Part shown: positions 1 through 7,903 of the stretch, piece after piece
Position numbering within the stretch: position 1 is the first letter of the stretch
Layout of the letters: each line of letters begins with the position of its first letter
Assembly (NCBI RefSeq): GCF_028657195.3
Contig: NZ_JANCPR020000001.1
Location: 310,001-374,000, forward strand
Direction: 5' to 3'
From: Streptomyces iconiensis
GTDB lineage: Bacteria > Actinomycetota > Actinomycetes > Streptomycetales > Streptomycetaceae
Length of the DNA: 64,000 nucleotides
Notes under the pieces: generated by a model
What the model saw: the letters and a program-made list of their open reading frames with translations, nothing else
Database searches by the model: none
Told to the model about the DNA's origin: nothing
Made by a program: the position numbers and the translations under genes

Positions 1-623
1 GCCGCGATGGGAAGCGGGTGGATGGCCGCCTCGGTGCCACCCGCGACCACCACGTCCGCGCGGCCCGTACGGATCATCTCGACCGCGTAACCCACGGCCT
101 CGGAGCCCGAGGCGCAGGCGCTGACCGGGGTGTGCACCCCGGCCCTGGCGTTGACCGCCAGGCCGACATTGGCGGACGGGCTGTTGGGCATCAGCATGGG
201 CACGGTGTGCGGCGAGACGCGGCGTGCGCCCTTCTCGCGCAGCACGTCGTACTGCCCGAGCAGCGTCGTGACGCCGCCGATGCCGGAGGCGACGACGGTG
301 CCCAGCCGGTCCGGGTTGACCGAGGAGTCCTCGCCCGCCCGGCCGGTGAAGCCCGCGTCTGCCCAGGCTTCGCGGGCCGCGACCAGCGCGAACTGCGCCG
401 AGCGGTCCAGCTTCCTGGCCTGGGCACGGGGAAGGATCTCTGTCGGTTCGACCGCGACGCGCGCCGCGATCCTGACCGGCAGCTCGGCGGCCCACTCCTC
501 GTCGAGGAGGCGGACGCCTGAGCGGCCGGCGACAAGGCCGTCCCAGGTCGATGCGCTGTCGCCACCCAGCGGTGTGGTTGCGCCGATACCGGTGACGACC
601 ACGGTGTGATTGGTCGCGTTCAC
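1..623 (-). CDS. fabF: 3-oxoacyl-ACP synthase II (FabF), 3' end outside window
   Basis: Elongating condensing enzyme of type II fatty acid synthesis: it condenses malonyl-ACP with acyl-ACP in the cytoplasm. The N-terminal 207 residues are visible and begin at a GTG (VNATNHTVVVTGIG). The nucleophile lies in SACASGSEA, Cys at about residue 170, and the thiolase-fold stretch ADVVVAGGTEAAIHPLPIA follows. The histidine motifs and C-terminus lie beyond the left edge. It is the last visible gene of fabD-fabH-acpP-fabF, 82 bp after acpP. Nothing seen suggests truncation other than the window border. Confidence 0.96.
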   Translation of the reverse strand, partial: MNATNHTVVVTGIGATTPLGGDSASTWDGLVAGRSGVRLLDEEWAAELPVRIAARVAVEPTEILPRAQARKLDRSAQFALVAAREAWADAGFTGRAGEDSSVNPDRLGTVVASGIGGVTTLLGQYDVLREKGARRVSPHTVPMLMPNSPSANVGLAVNARAGVHTPVSACASGSEAVGYAVEMIRTGRADVVVAGGTEAAIHPLPIA

Positions 624-705
624 TGGAATTCTGTCTCCACTGGTAGGGGATAGTCGGTTTGGGCCACCCGGTGCCCGGGTGGCGACAAACGCGTCAACGG
701 TTTTC

Positions 706-954
706 TCAGCTCTGGTGGTTGAGGATGTAGCTGGTCGCGTCGCCGACGGTCTTGAGGTTCTTGACGTCGTCGTCCGGGATCTTCACGCCGAACTTCTCCT
801 CGGCGGCGACGACCACCTCGACCATGGACAGCGAGTCGACATCCAGGTCGTCGGTGAACGACTTTTCCAGCTGCACGTCCTCGGTGGGGATCCCGGCGAT
901 CTCGTTGACGATCTCGGCGAGGCCCTTGACGATCTCTTCCTGCGTGGCGGCCAT
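706..954 (-). CDS. acpP: Acyl carrier protein of fatty acid synthesis
   Basis: 82-residue acidic acyl carrier protein that carries growing acyl chains on 4'-phosphopantetheine. The attachment serine is Ser41 in DVDSLSMVEVV, the canonical DSL motif, followed by the helix III region (KIPDDDVKNLKTVGDA). Length and charge are typical of a primary-metabolism ACP, and its place between fabH and fabF argues against a polyketide role. The start is MAATQEEI; an upstream in-frame extension would run into fabH and lacks ACP character. Confidence 0.97.
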   Translation of the reverse strand: MAATQEEIVKGLAEIVNEIAGIPTEDVQLEKSFTDDLDVDSLSMVEVVVAAEEKFGVKIPDDDVKNLKTVGDATSYILNHQS

Positions 955-1027
955 TGCGGCGCTCCTTCGGTGTGTGCGGTGAGTCCGCAGCGCCCGACCT
1001 CTTCGTACGGGGCTGCTTGGATCTTGA

Positions 1028-2062
1028 CTAAGGGAGGGTAACGACCGTGGCGGCGTAGACGAGACCCGCCCCGAACCCGATGAGGAGCGCTGTGTCGCCG
1101 CTCTTCGCCCGGCCGGTCGCCAGTAGTCGCTCCATCGCCAGAGGGATGGAGGCCGCCGAGGTGTTGCCCGTGGTCTCCACGTCACGGGCGACCGTGACGT
1201 GCTCCGGCAGCTTGAGAGTCTTCACCATCGAGTCGATGATCCGCATGTTGGCCTGGTGCGGAATGAAGACGTCCAGTTCGTCCGCCGCTATCCCGGCGGC
1301 ATCCAGGGCCTGCTGTGCCACCTTGGCCATCTCGAAGACGGCCCACCGGAAGACCGTCTGGCCCTCCTGGCGCAGTGCGGGAAAGCGCACCGAGCCGTCC
1401 TCGTCGAGCGGCAGCTGCGAGACGTCGCCGACCCGGTAGTCGCCCCAGGGGATGGTCTGCGAGATGACGTCCCTCTTGTCGCCCTCCGAGCCCCAGATGG
1501 AGGGACCGATGGCGGGCTCGTCGGACGGGCCGACGACGACGGCGCCCGCGCCGTCACCGAAGAGGAAAGCGGTGGAACGGTCGGTCAGGTCGGTGAGGTC
1601 CGAGAGCCGCTCGGCGCCGACCACCAGGACGTGGTCGGCACTGCCCTCGACGACCAGGCCCTTGGCGAGCGTCAGGCCGTAACCGAAGCCGGCGCAGCCC
1701 GCGTTGATGTCGAAGGCCGCGGCCTTGCCGGCACCCATGCGGTCCACGATCTCGGTGGCGACGGCCGGGGTCTGCTTGAAGTGCGAGACGGTCGAGACGA
1801 TGACCGCTCCGACCTGGTCGGGCGAAATGCCCGCGTTCGCCACGGCCTTCCCGGCCGCCTCCAGCGTCATCTCCGCGACGGTCTCCTCGGGACCTGCCCA
1901 GTGCCGGGTCGCGATGCCGGAGCGGGAGCGGATCCATTCGTCCGAGGAGTCGATGTGCTTGAGGATCTCCTCGTTCGGCACGACGCGGGTCGGGCGGTAG
2001 CCGCCGACACCGAGAATGCGCGCGTACGGGGAGCCCTGCGCGGGCTTGATCTTCGCGGTCAT
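1028..2062 (-). CDS. fabH: 3-oxoacyl-ACP synthase III (FabH)
   Basis: 344-residue initiating condensing enzyme that joins acyl-CoA primers to malonyl-ACP. In Streptomyces its primer choice sets the branched-chain fatty acid pattern. The full Cys-His-Asn triad is present: Cys123 in DINAGCAGFGYG, His269 in FIPHQANMRIID and Asn300 in ETTGNTSAASIPLA. The C-terminal GFGAGLVYAATVV is also typical. It starts 20 bp after fabD, with AAGGAG upstream of the ATG, so it is probably co-transcribed with fabD. Confidence 0.97.
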   Translation of the reverse strand: MTAKIKPAQGSPYARILGVGGYRPTRVVPNEEILKHIDSSDEWIRSRSGIATRHWAGPEETVAEMTLEAAGKAVANAGISPDQVGAVIVSTVSHFKQTPAVATEIVDRMGAGKAAAFDINAGCAGFGYGLTLAKGLVVEGSADHVLVVGAERLSDLTDLTDRSTAFLFGDGAGAVVVGPSDEPAIGPSIWGSEGDKRDVISQTIPWGDYRVGDVSQLPLDEDGSVRFPALRQEGQTVFRWAVFEMAKVAQQALDAAGIAADELDVFIPHQANMRIIDSMVKTLKLPEHVTVARDVETTGNTSAASIPLAMERLLATGRAKSGDTALLIGFGAGLVYAATVVTLP

Positions 2063-2082
2063 GCTTCTCGGGGCTCCTTGGG

Positions 2083-3027
2083 TCAGGACAAGTGCTCGGC
2101 GACGAGTTCACGAGCGGGGTCGAGGTCGTCGGGCGACTTCAGCGCCAGGGTCCGCACCCCGGGCAGGCCGCGCTTGGCCAGCCCGGTGAGCGTGCCGCCG
2201 GGGCACAGCTCGATCAGGGTGGTGACACCCAGTTGCTTGAAGGTGTCCATGCACAGGTCCCAGCGCACGGGCGCCGAGATCTGCCCGACGAGTCGCCGGA
2301 CGATCTCCTGTCCCGAGTCCACGATCTGTCCGTCGAGGTTGGAGACGTAGGGCGTGGCCGGGTCGCCGGGCTCGATGCCCTCGACGGCCTCCCGCATCGC
2401 GGTCAGCGCCGGAGCCATGTGCTCGGTGTGGAAGGCGCCGGCGACCTTCAGCGGGATGACCCGCGCCTTCTCGGGGCGGTCCTCCGACAGCGCGGCCAGC
2501 TGCTCGGTGGTGCCCGCCGCGACGATCTGTCCCGCGCCGTTCATGTTGGCGGGCGTCAGCCCCAGCTTCTCCAGGTGCGCCGTCACGGCCTCCTGGTCGC
2601 CCCCCAGGACGGCAGACATACCCGTCTCCACCGCTTCCGCTGCCTCGGCCATGGCCGTGCCGCGGGCCCGTACGACCTTCATGGCGTCCAGCGGCGTCAG
2701 CACACCGGCGAGCGCGGCGGCTGCCAGCTCGCCCACGCTGTGGCCGGCGAAGGCCGCTACGGCGCCGCGCTTCCCCTGCGTCTCCTGGCCGGAAGCGCTG
2801 TCCAGCAGCTCGTGGGCCGAGAGCAGGCTCGCGGCGACGAGCAGCGGCTGCGCCACCGCCGTGTCACGGATCGCGTCGGCGTCGGCCTCGGTGCCGTAGT
2901 GCACCAGGTCGAGGTCGAGGGCGGCCGACCACTCAGCGAGCCGGTCGGCGACGCCGGGGAGTTCGAGCCAGGGGGACAGAAGGCCAGGCTTCTGGGCGCC
3001 TTGGCCGGGAGCGACGAGTACGAGCAC
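2083..3027 (-). CDS. fabD: Malonyl-CoA:ACP transacylase (FabD)
   Basis: 314-residue enzyme that transfers malonyl from CoA to ACP, supplying all elongation steps and often polyketide synthases too. It begins MLVLVAPGQGAQKPG, the usual oxyanion-hole start. The nucleophile is Ser97 in GHSVGE and the catalytic His is His200 in AGAFHTEHM. It is the first gene of the fab operon. The 100 bp between it and fasR hold the likely operon promoter and a TTGTAG-N5-CTACAA inverted repeat. Confidence 0.97.
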   Translation of the reverse strand: MLVLVAPGQGAQKPGLLSPWLELPGVADRLAEWSAALDLDLVHYGTEADADAIRDTAVAQPLLVAASLLSAHELLDSASGQETQGKRGAVAAFAGHSVGELAAAALAGVLTPLDAMKVVRARGTAMAEAAEAVETGMSAVLGGDQEAVTAHLEKLGLTPANMNGAGQIVAAGTTEQLAALSEDRPEKARVIPLKVAGAFHTEHMAPALTAMREAVEGIEPGDPATPYVSNLDGQIVDSGQEIVRRLVGQISAPVRWDLCMDTFKQLGVTTLIELCPGGTLTGLAKRGLPGVRTLALKSPDDLDPARELVAEHLS

Positions 3028-3095
3028 GCTCTCACTCTCTCGTGTGGGCCACGGTCCCGGCGGGTGGGGACCGAGACGAATAACTGTGAGGGGAG

Positions 3096-3112
3096 TTGTA
3101 GACCCCCTACAA
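3096..3112. promoter_or_regulatory. Inverted repeat upstream of fabD, candidate FasR site
   Basis: TTGTAG-ACCCC-CTACAA, two 6-bp arms with a 5-bp spacer, about 70-85 bp before the fabD start. FasR is known in Streptomyces as an activator that binds upstream of fabD. Assigning this exact palindrome to FasR is inference. Confidence 0.35.
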
Positions 3113-3127
3113 AGGACGCGCGTCAGC

Positions 3128-4312
3128 CTACGGCTGGCTCCCGAAGTCCGCGAGACGTCCCAGGATCAGCGCGATGCGCAACGTGAACGCTGAACGCACA
3201 TCCGAGGGCGACCAGCCGGTGACGTCCGTCACACGTCGGAGCCGGTAGCGCACGGTGTTGGGGTGCACAAAAAGCATCCGCGCCGCGCCCTCAAGGCTAC
3301 TCGCTTGTTCCAGATAGACGCTCAAAGTCTCCAGTAGCGCCGATCCAGCCTCCTCCAGCGGTCTGTAGATCTCCTCCACCAACAGATCCCGCGCGGCAGG
3401 GTCGCCCGCCATCGCGCGTTCCGGAAGCAGATCGTCCGCCAGTACGGGGCGCGGGGCGTCCGGCCAGGCCGCGCACGCCTTCAGGCCCGCCATCGCGGCC
3501 TGCGCTGAGCGGGAGGCCGCGAGCAGGTCGCCCACCACGGGCCCCGCGACAACGGGCCCCGCTGCGAACGGGCCGATCAGCGACTTCGCCGCCTTCAGCG
3601 GGTTGTCGGAACCCCCCGCGATCACCACCAGCCTGCTGCCCAGCACTCCCGTGAGGACCTGGAGCTTGGCGTGCCGGGACGCGCGCCGGATCGCCTCGAC
3701 GGTCAGCTCGCTGTCCCCGTCGGGTGCCGTGCCGAGTACGACGGCCACATGCTCGGGCGAGCCCCAGCCCAGCGCGGCTGCGCGCGAGACGGTGCCCTCG
3801 TCGGCCTCGCCGGAGAGCACCGCGTTGACGACGAGCGACTCCAGGCGTGCGTCCCAGGCGCCGCGTGCCTCGGCGGCCTGCGCGTAGACCTGTGCGGTCG
3901 CGAAGGCGATCTCCCGCGCGTACACGAGCAGCGCTTCCCGGAGTACCGATTCGTCCCCCGGCGCTGCCACTTCGTCGATCGCCGTCTCGACCACCTCGAT
4001 GGTCGTCCTGACCATCTCCACGGTCTGCCGCAGCGTGATCGCCCGGGTCAGTTCACGCGGTGCCGTGCCGAACACATCGGTGCTGATGGCCTGCGGGGTC
4101 TCCGGGTGCCTGAACCACTCCGTGAAGGCCGCGATGCCCGCCTGTGCGACCAGGCCGATCCAGGAACGGTTCTCCGGAGGCATGGCGCGGTACCAGGGGA
4201 GTTGCTCGTCCATGCGCGCGATGGCCGCGGCTGCGAGCTTCCCGGACGACTGCTCAAGTCTGCGGAGGGTGGCCAGGTGCGGGTGCTGGGACGGATCTGT
4301 GGGTTCGGGCAC
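3128..4312 (-). CDS. fasR: FasR, PucR-type activator of fatty acid synthesis genes
   Basis: 394-residue regulator with a C-terminal PucR-type helix-turn-helix (about residues 335-385; AARMLFVHPNTVRYRLRRV), preceded by a GGDEF-like/CdaR-type middle region. FasR of S. coelicolor lies directly upstream of fabD and activates fabDHPF; position and domain type match here. I chose the GTG at 4312 (VPEPTDPSQHPH). Longer in-frame starts exist but would run into the divergent pirin gene at 4394 and show low-complexity Arg/Pro translation. The stop is 100 bp from the fabD start. Confidence 0.88.
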   Translation of the reverse strand: MPEPTDPSQHPHLATLRRLEQSSGKLAAAAIARMDEQLPWYRAMPPENRSWIGLVAQAGIAAFTEWFRHPETPQAISTDVFGTAPRELTRAITLRQTVEMVRTTIEVVETAIDEVAAPGDESVLREALLVYAREIAFATAQVYAQAAEARGAWDARLESLVVNAVLSGEADEGTVSRAAALGWGSPEHVAVVLGTAPDGDSELTVEAIRRASRHAKLQVLTGVLGSRLVVIAGGSDNPLKAAKSLIGPFAAGPVVAGPVVGDLLAASRSAQAAMAGLKACAAWPDAPRPVLADDLLPERAMAGDPAARDLLVEEIYRPLEEAGSALLETLSVYLEQASSLEGAARMLFVHPNTVRYRLRRVTDVTGWSPSDVRSAFTLRIALILGRLADFGSQP

Positions 4313-4393
4313 GGGACAAGCCTGCCTTATCGGATGGCGTGCCCGGGCGCGGGGGCGGAAGGGCCCCGGCCGGACCCGGACTACGGTGGACGT

Positions 4394-5065
4394 ATGACGC
4401 GGGTGTGGCGGGGAGAGGACCGGTACAGGGGTGGCGAGGCCGGGGCCGGTATCGAGACCCGGCACGCCTTCTCCTTCTCCGGCTTCTACGACCCCGACAA
4501 CGTGAACTTCGGACTACTGGTCGCCTGCAACGAGGAACTGCTCGCCCCCGGCGCGGGGTTCGCGCTTCACCCCCACAGGGACGTCGAGATCGTGACGTGG
4601 GTGGCCGAGGGCGAGCTGGAGCACCGCGACTCGGCGGGACACAGCTCACTCGTGGGCCCCGGCGACGTGCAGAGGCTCAGCGCGGGCAGCGGCGTACGGC
4701 ACACCGAACGCAACGCGGGCGACGTGCCGTTGCGCTTCGTGCAGATGTGGCTGGTTCCCGGCGCCTTCGGAACCGAGCCCGAGTACGAGATCGTGCGCGG
4801 CATCGCCGACGGCACGCCCTTCGCGCTGCCCCGTACCGAGGCGGTGATGCACGTACGCCGCCTCGGTGACGGCGAGCGCACCGCCGTGCCGGACGCGGCC
4901 TTCGTCTATGTGCACGCGGTGCGCGGCGAGGCGCTGCTGGACGGGGAGACCCTCCGTGCGGGCGACGCCGCACGGATCACCGATGCGCGGGATCTGGAGG
5001 CGCGCGGCAGGGGCGGGGCCGAACTGCTGCTCTGGGAGATGCACGCGGAACCGAGCTACGGCTGA
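4394..5065 (+). CDS. Pirin-family bicupin protein
   Basis: 223-residue two-domain cupin. The first cupin carries the pirin metal motif (HPHRDVEIVTWV, then E-x-x-HRDS and RHTE); the second half is a weaker cupin with no obvious metal ligands. Pirins are non-haem iron proteins proposed as transcription cofactors or quercetinases; in S. ambofaciens a pirin was linked to beta-oxidation flux, but its role here is unknown. It starts at ATG 4394, divergent from fasR with 81 bp between. The stop codon lies inside the first unit of a tandem repeat that continues downstream. Confidence 0.85.
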   Translation: MTRVWRGEDRYRGGEAGAGIETRHAFSFSGFYDPDNVNFGLLVACNEELLAPGAGFALHPHRDVEIVTWVAEGELEHRDSAGHSSLVGPGDVQRLSAGSGVRHTERNAGDVPLRFVQMWLVPGAFGTEPEYEIVRGIADGTPFALPRTEAVMHVRRLGDGERTAVPDAAFVYVHAVRGEALLDGETLRAGDAARITDARDLEARGRGGAELLLWEMHAEPSYG

Positions 5066-5160
5066 GCGCTACGGGTCAGCACCAACTTGTGAGCGCTACG
5101 GGTGAGCACCCACATGTGAGCGCTACAGGTGAGCACGCCACACATGGAGCGCTACAGGGG
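5064..5160. repeat. Four-copy 27-29 bp tandem repeat starting at the pirin stop codon
   Basis: Units start with GAGCGCTACRGGT at 5064, 5091, 5118 and 5147 (periods 27, 27, 29); the rest of each unit is about GAGCACCCACATGT with variation. The first unit contains the last bases of the pirin TGA. The array ends 5 bp before the stop of the convergent serine hydrolase gene. Confidence 0.85.
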
Positions 5161-5164
5161 AGAA

Positions 5165-6001
5165 CTACGGCTGCGAGGGCACGCGCTCGCCGCGCAGCTC
5201 CGCCAGTACCGCGTCGGTGAACGGTGTCCACACCTCCGTGGCCCACGGCCCGAAAGCGCGGTCCGTCAGCGCCACGCACGCCGCGCGGGCTTCCGGGTCG
5301 ACCCACAGGAAGGTGCCCGACTGCCCGAAGTGCCCGTAGGTGCGCGGGGAGGACGTCTCGCCGGTCCAGTGCGGGGACTTGGAGCCGCGGATCTCGAAGC
5401 CGAGCCCCCAGTCGTTCGGCCGCTGCTGCCCGTAGCCGGGCAGTACCCCGTTCAGACCGGGAAAGACCACGGAGGTCGCCTCCTCCACCGTCGTACGGTC
5501 CAGCAGCCTGGGCTCCTGGAGCTCGGCGGCGAAGCAGGCCATGTCCTCCAGGGAGGAGACGGCGTCCTTGGCGGCGGATCCCGGCAGTTCGGTCGCCGTC
5601 ATGCCGAGCGGTTCGAGCACGGCCTCGCGCAGGTACTCGGGGAAGGGGATCTCGGTCGCCTTGGACAGATGGTCGGCGAGCGTCTCGAAGCCCGCGTTGG
5701 AGTAGATGCGCCGCGTGCCGGGGGCCGCCATGGCCCGCTGCTCGTCGAAAGCGAGACCGGAGGTGTGCGCCAGCAGGTGCCGTACGGTCGCGCCCTCGGG
5801 CCCCGCGGGCTCGTCCAGGTCGACCGCGCCCTCCTCCAGGGCGACCAGCGCGGCGTAGGCGGAGAGGAGCTTGGTGACGGAGGCGAGTGCGAAACGGTGC
5901 CCCGCGGGTCCGTGCGTGCCCTCCAGGGTGCCGTCGTCCCGTACGACGGCCACCGCCGCTGTGGGTACCGGCCAGGTCTCGATCATCCGGAGGCTGTCCA
6001 T
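5165..6001 (-). CDS. Serine hydrolase, beta-lactamase/D-Ala-D-Ala carboxypeptidase fold
   Basis: 278-residue serine beta-lactamase-like protein. Ser41 and Lys44 form SxxK in ALASVTKLLSAY, Tyr100-Ser-Asn102 is the YxN motif, and HFGQSGTF near residue 226 takes the place of the KTG box. There is no signal peptide or membrane segment, so it is probably cytosolic. This is the class C-like esterase/peptidase group rather than a true resistance beta-lactamase. The start MDSLRMIETW is divergent from merR with 100 bp between. Substrate unknown. Confidence 0.85.
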   Translation of the reverse strand: MDSLRMIETWPVPTAAVAVVRDDGTLEGTHGPAGHRFALASVTKLLSAYAALVALEEGAVDLDEPAGPEGATVRHLLAHTSGLAFDEQRAMAAPGTRRIYSNAGFETLADHLSKATEIPFPEYLREAVLEPLGMTATELPGSAAKDAVSSLEDMACFAAELQEPRLLDRTTVEEATSVVFPGLNGVLPGYGQQRPNDWGLGFEIRGSKSPHWTGETSSPRTYGHFGQSGTFLWVDPEARAACVALTDRAFGPWATEVWTPFTDAVLAELRGERVPSQP

Positions 6002-6064
6002 GCCGACGAGCCTAACGTCCGGGCCTTCGAGCCCTGTGGCCGGGAATTGGCCCCGATTTTGCCC

Positions 6065-6095
6065 TTGCTTGGAGTGCGCTCGAACTCCGTAGCGT
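6065..6095 (+). promoter_or_regulatory. MerR-type promoter with 19-bp spacer
   Basis: -35 TTGCTT (6065-6070) and -10 TAGCGT (6090-6095) are separated by exactly 19 bp. The spacer contains the dyad GGAGT-N8-ACTCC, the layout MerR proteins bend to activate. The ATG of merR follows 6 bp after the -10, so transcription would begin at or next to the ATG, giving a leaderless mRNA; no Shine-Dalgarno sequence is visible. Confidence 0.75.
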
Positions 6096-6101
6096 TCACT
6101 T

Positions 6102-6602
6102 ATGAGTGTGATGGAAACGGAGACACCGGGCGTGCACAGCGCGCGGGAGGCGTGCGCCTCGGCAGAGGCCCCGCACCCGCGCCCCGACGGACAGGACGGC
6201 TACACGATCAGTGAGGTGGCCACGCTCAGCGGCCTGAGCGCGCACACGCTGCGGTGGTACGAGCGGATCGGGCTGATGCCCCATGTGGACAGGTCCCACA
6301 CGGGACAGCGCCGCTTCACCAACCGCGACCTCGACTGGCTCGCGCTGGTCGCCAAGCTGCGGCTGACCGGTATGCCGGTGGCCGGCATGGTGCGCTACGC
6401 CGAGCTGGTACGGGAGGGCGAGCGGACCTTCCCGGAGAGAAAGGCGCTGCTGGAGACCACGAGGGAGGACGTGCTGCGGCGGATCGCGGAGCTGCGGGAC
6501 ACTCTCTCCGTCCTCGACTACAAGATCGACGTCTACACGGAGGGCGCCACGCGGGACGCCTCCCCGCCCTGGCACGCCGCTCACACCACCGCGAACGCGT
6601 AG
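6102..6602 (+). CDS. MerR-family transcriptional regulator
   Basis: 166 residues: a variable 33-residue leader, then a MerR helix-turn-helix (YTISEVATLSGLSAHTLRWYERIGLM in pieces at about residues 34-60), a wing, and a long coiled-coil dimerisation helix to about residue 147. No conserved cysteines stand in the sensor region, so it is unlike CueR or MerR metal sensors and closer to the NmlR/stress type. It is preceded by its own 19-bp-spacer promoter and is probably autoregulated. The last 22 bp overlap the convergent acyltransferase gene. Confidence 0.92.
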   Translation: MSVMETETPGVHSAREACASAEAPHPRPDGQDGYTISEVATLSGLSAHTLRWYERIGLMPHVDRSHTGQRRFTNRDLDWLALVAKLRLTGMPVAGMVRYAELVREGERTFPERKALLETTREDVLRRIAELRDTLSVLDYKIDVYTEGATRDASPPWHAAHTTANA

Positions 6603-7903
6603 AGCGCGAAGACCGCGGCCAGGGCCCCCGCAGCCGCCCTGCCGGCGCGTGAGGCGCCCTTCCATGGGGCGTCGAAGCGGCGGGTGACGCTGCCGATGGC
6701 GATCAGCGCCAGCGCGAAGACGGGCAGCCAGGCGAGCCGCGCGAGTATCCAGCCGAGCGAGTCCGGAGCCGTGGTCAGCCCGCCCACCGTGCCCAGGAAC
6801 GCACTCGGCACGGCCGCGAGCAGCATCGCCGACTGGTGCCAGCAGAAGATCGTCATCGCCGAGAGGTTGACGGCCACGACCGGCGCCCACAGCGCGGGCC
6901 GCCGCAGTGCCCTGGCGATACGGTCCCGCAGCAGCACGGCTGCGCCGCACTGGAGGGAAGCGAGGGCGAGTACGAGCAGCGAGGGCGGATGCGAGTTCGT
7001 ACGGGTCTCGCCGGGGACGCCCACCATGGACGCCGGGTAGTGGAAGACGAGCAGCAGGAGTGCGAACAGCGCGCCACCACCGGTCAGCAGCAGCGCGCCG
7101 CCCCGCCTGCCCAGCCGGCCCTCGCCCCAGCTGACGCCCAACTGGTAGGCGAACAGCCAGCCCGGCAACAGGTTGACCAGGCCGAGCCAGGACGGCATGG
7201 CCTCGGCCCACGGCCCGTACCGCAGGACGTCGACCACGGCGACCGCAGCGAACAGCGGAGCCGCCGCCCATGCCCCCAGCCGCGCCGCGGCCTTCACGCA
7301 GTACGGGGTCAGCGCGGTGACGCCCGCGTAGATACCGACGAACCACAGGGGCTGCACCACCAGCACGGCCGCCGTACGCAGCGTCGTACCCGGTACGCCG
7401 GCGAAGGAGAGCAGCGGCAGGAGCGCCGCCCATACGGCGGTGACGCCGAGTACGGGACGGCCCAGGCGCACCAGGCGACCGCGCAGCCATGCGCCGGACG
7501 ACTCGCCCCGCGCCGTGGCCCGCCGGTAGGAGAGCACCGAGGAGTAGCCGCCCACCAGGAAGAAGATTCCCAGTAGTTGGAGCACCCAGCTGAGCGGCGC
7601 GAAGTAGTCGAGCGTGGCGAGCGGACTGGCGTTGTGCAGGGCCCCGCCGCCGTCCCGGGTGAACCCGCCCACCATCCAGTGCCCCAGCGGGACTGCCAGT
7701 AGTGCGACGGCGCGCAGCCCGTCGATGGCGCGGTCACGGTGCGCGGGAGTGCGTGCCTCGATGGAGGTCACCGCACGCCCCGCCCTGTCACGCCAAGACG
7801 TACGGCGGACCGGGTCGCGGTCGCGGTGGCTGTTGTCGTTGCTGTTGCTGCCGCGAATCTGCTCGCGGTCCTGGTCGGCGGGGGTGAGGGTCTCAGCGGA
7901 CAT
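6581..7903 (-). CDS. Membrane acyltransferase, acyltransferase 3 family
   Basis: 440-residue polytopic membrane protein, about ten hydrophobic segments from residue 65 on. It has the family signature RAIDGLRAVALLAVPLGHW (catalytic-type His) and FFLVGGYSS. The family O-acylates exported sugars, peptidoglycan or polyketide decorations. The first 60 residues are a polar cytoplasmic tail. The start overlaps the stop of the DUF1023 hydrolase gene by 11 nt with AAGGAG before the ATG, so the two are translationally coupled. The acyl acceptor is unknown. Confidence 0.85.
   Translation of the reverse strand: MSAETLTPADQDREQIRGSNSNDNSHRDRDPVRRTSWRDRAGRAVTSIEARTPAHRDRAIDGLRAVALLAVPLGHWMVGGFTRDGGGALHNASPLATLDYFAPLSWVLQLLGIFFLVGGYSSVLSYRRATARGESSGAWLRGRLVRLGRPVLGVTAVWAALLPLLSFAGVPGTTLRTAAVLVVQPLWFVGIYAGVTALTPYCVKAAARLGAWAAAPLFAAVAVVDVLRYGPWAEAMPSWLGLVNLLPGWLFAYQLGVSWGEGRLGRRGGALLLTGGGALFALLLLVFHYPASMVGVPGETRTNSHPPSLLVLALASLQCGAAVLLRDRIARALRRPALWAPVVAVNLSAMTIFCWHQSAMLLAAVPSAFLGTVGGLTTAPDSLGWILARLAWLPVFALALIAIGSVTRRFDAPWKGASRAGRAAAGALAAVFALYAFAVV

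Noticed and set aside
4313..4465. Longer FasR starting at 4465
   Set aside because: The extension overlaps the pirin start on the other strand and is Arg/Pro low complexity; GTG 4312 fits the family length.
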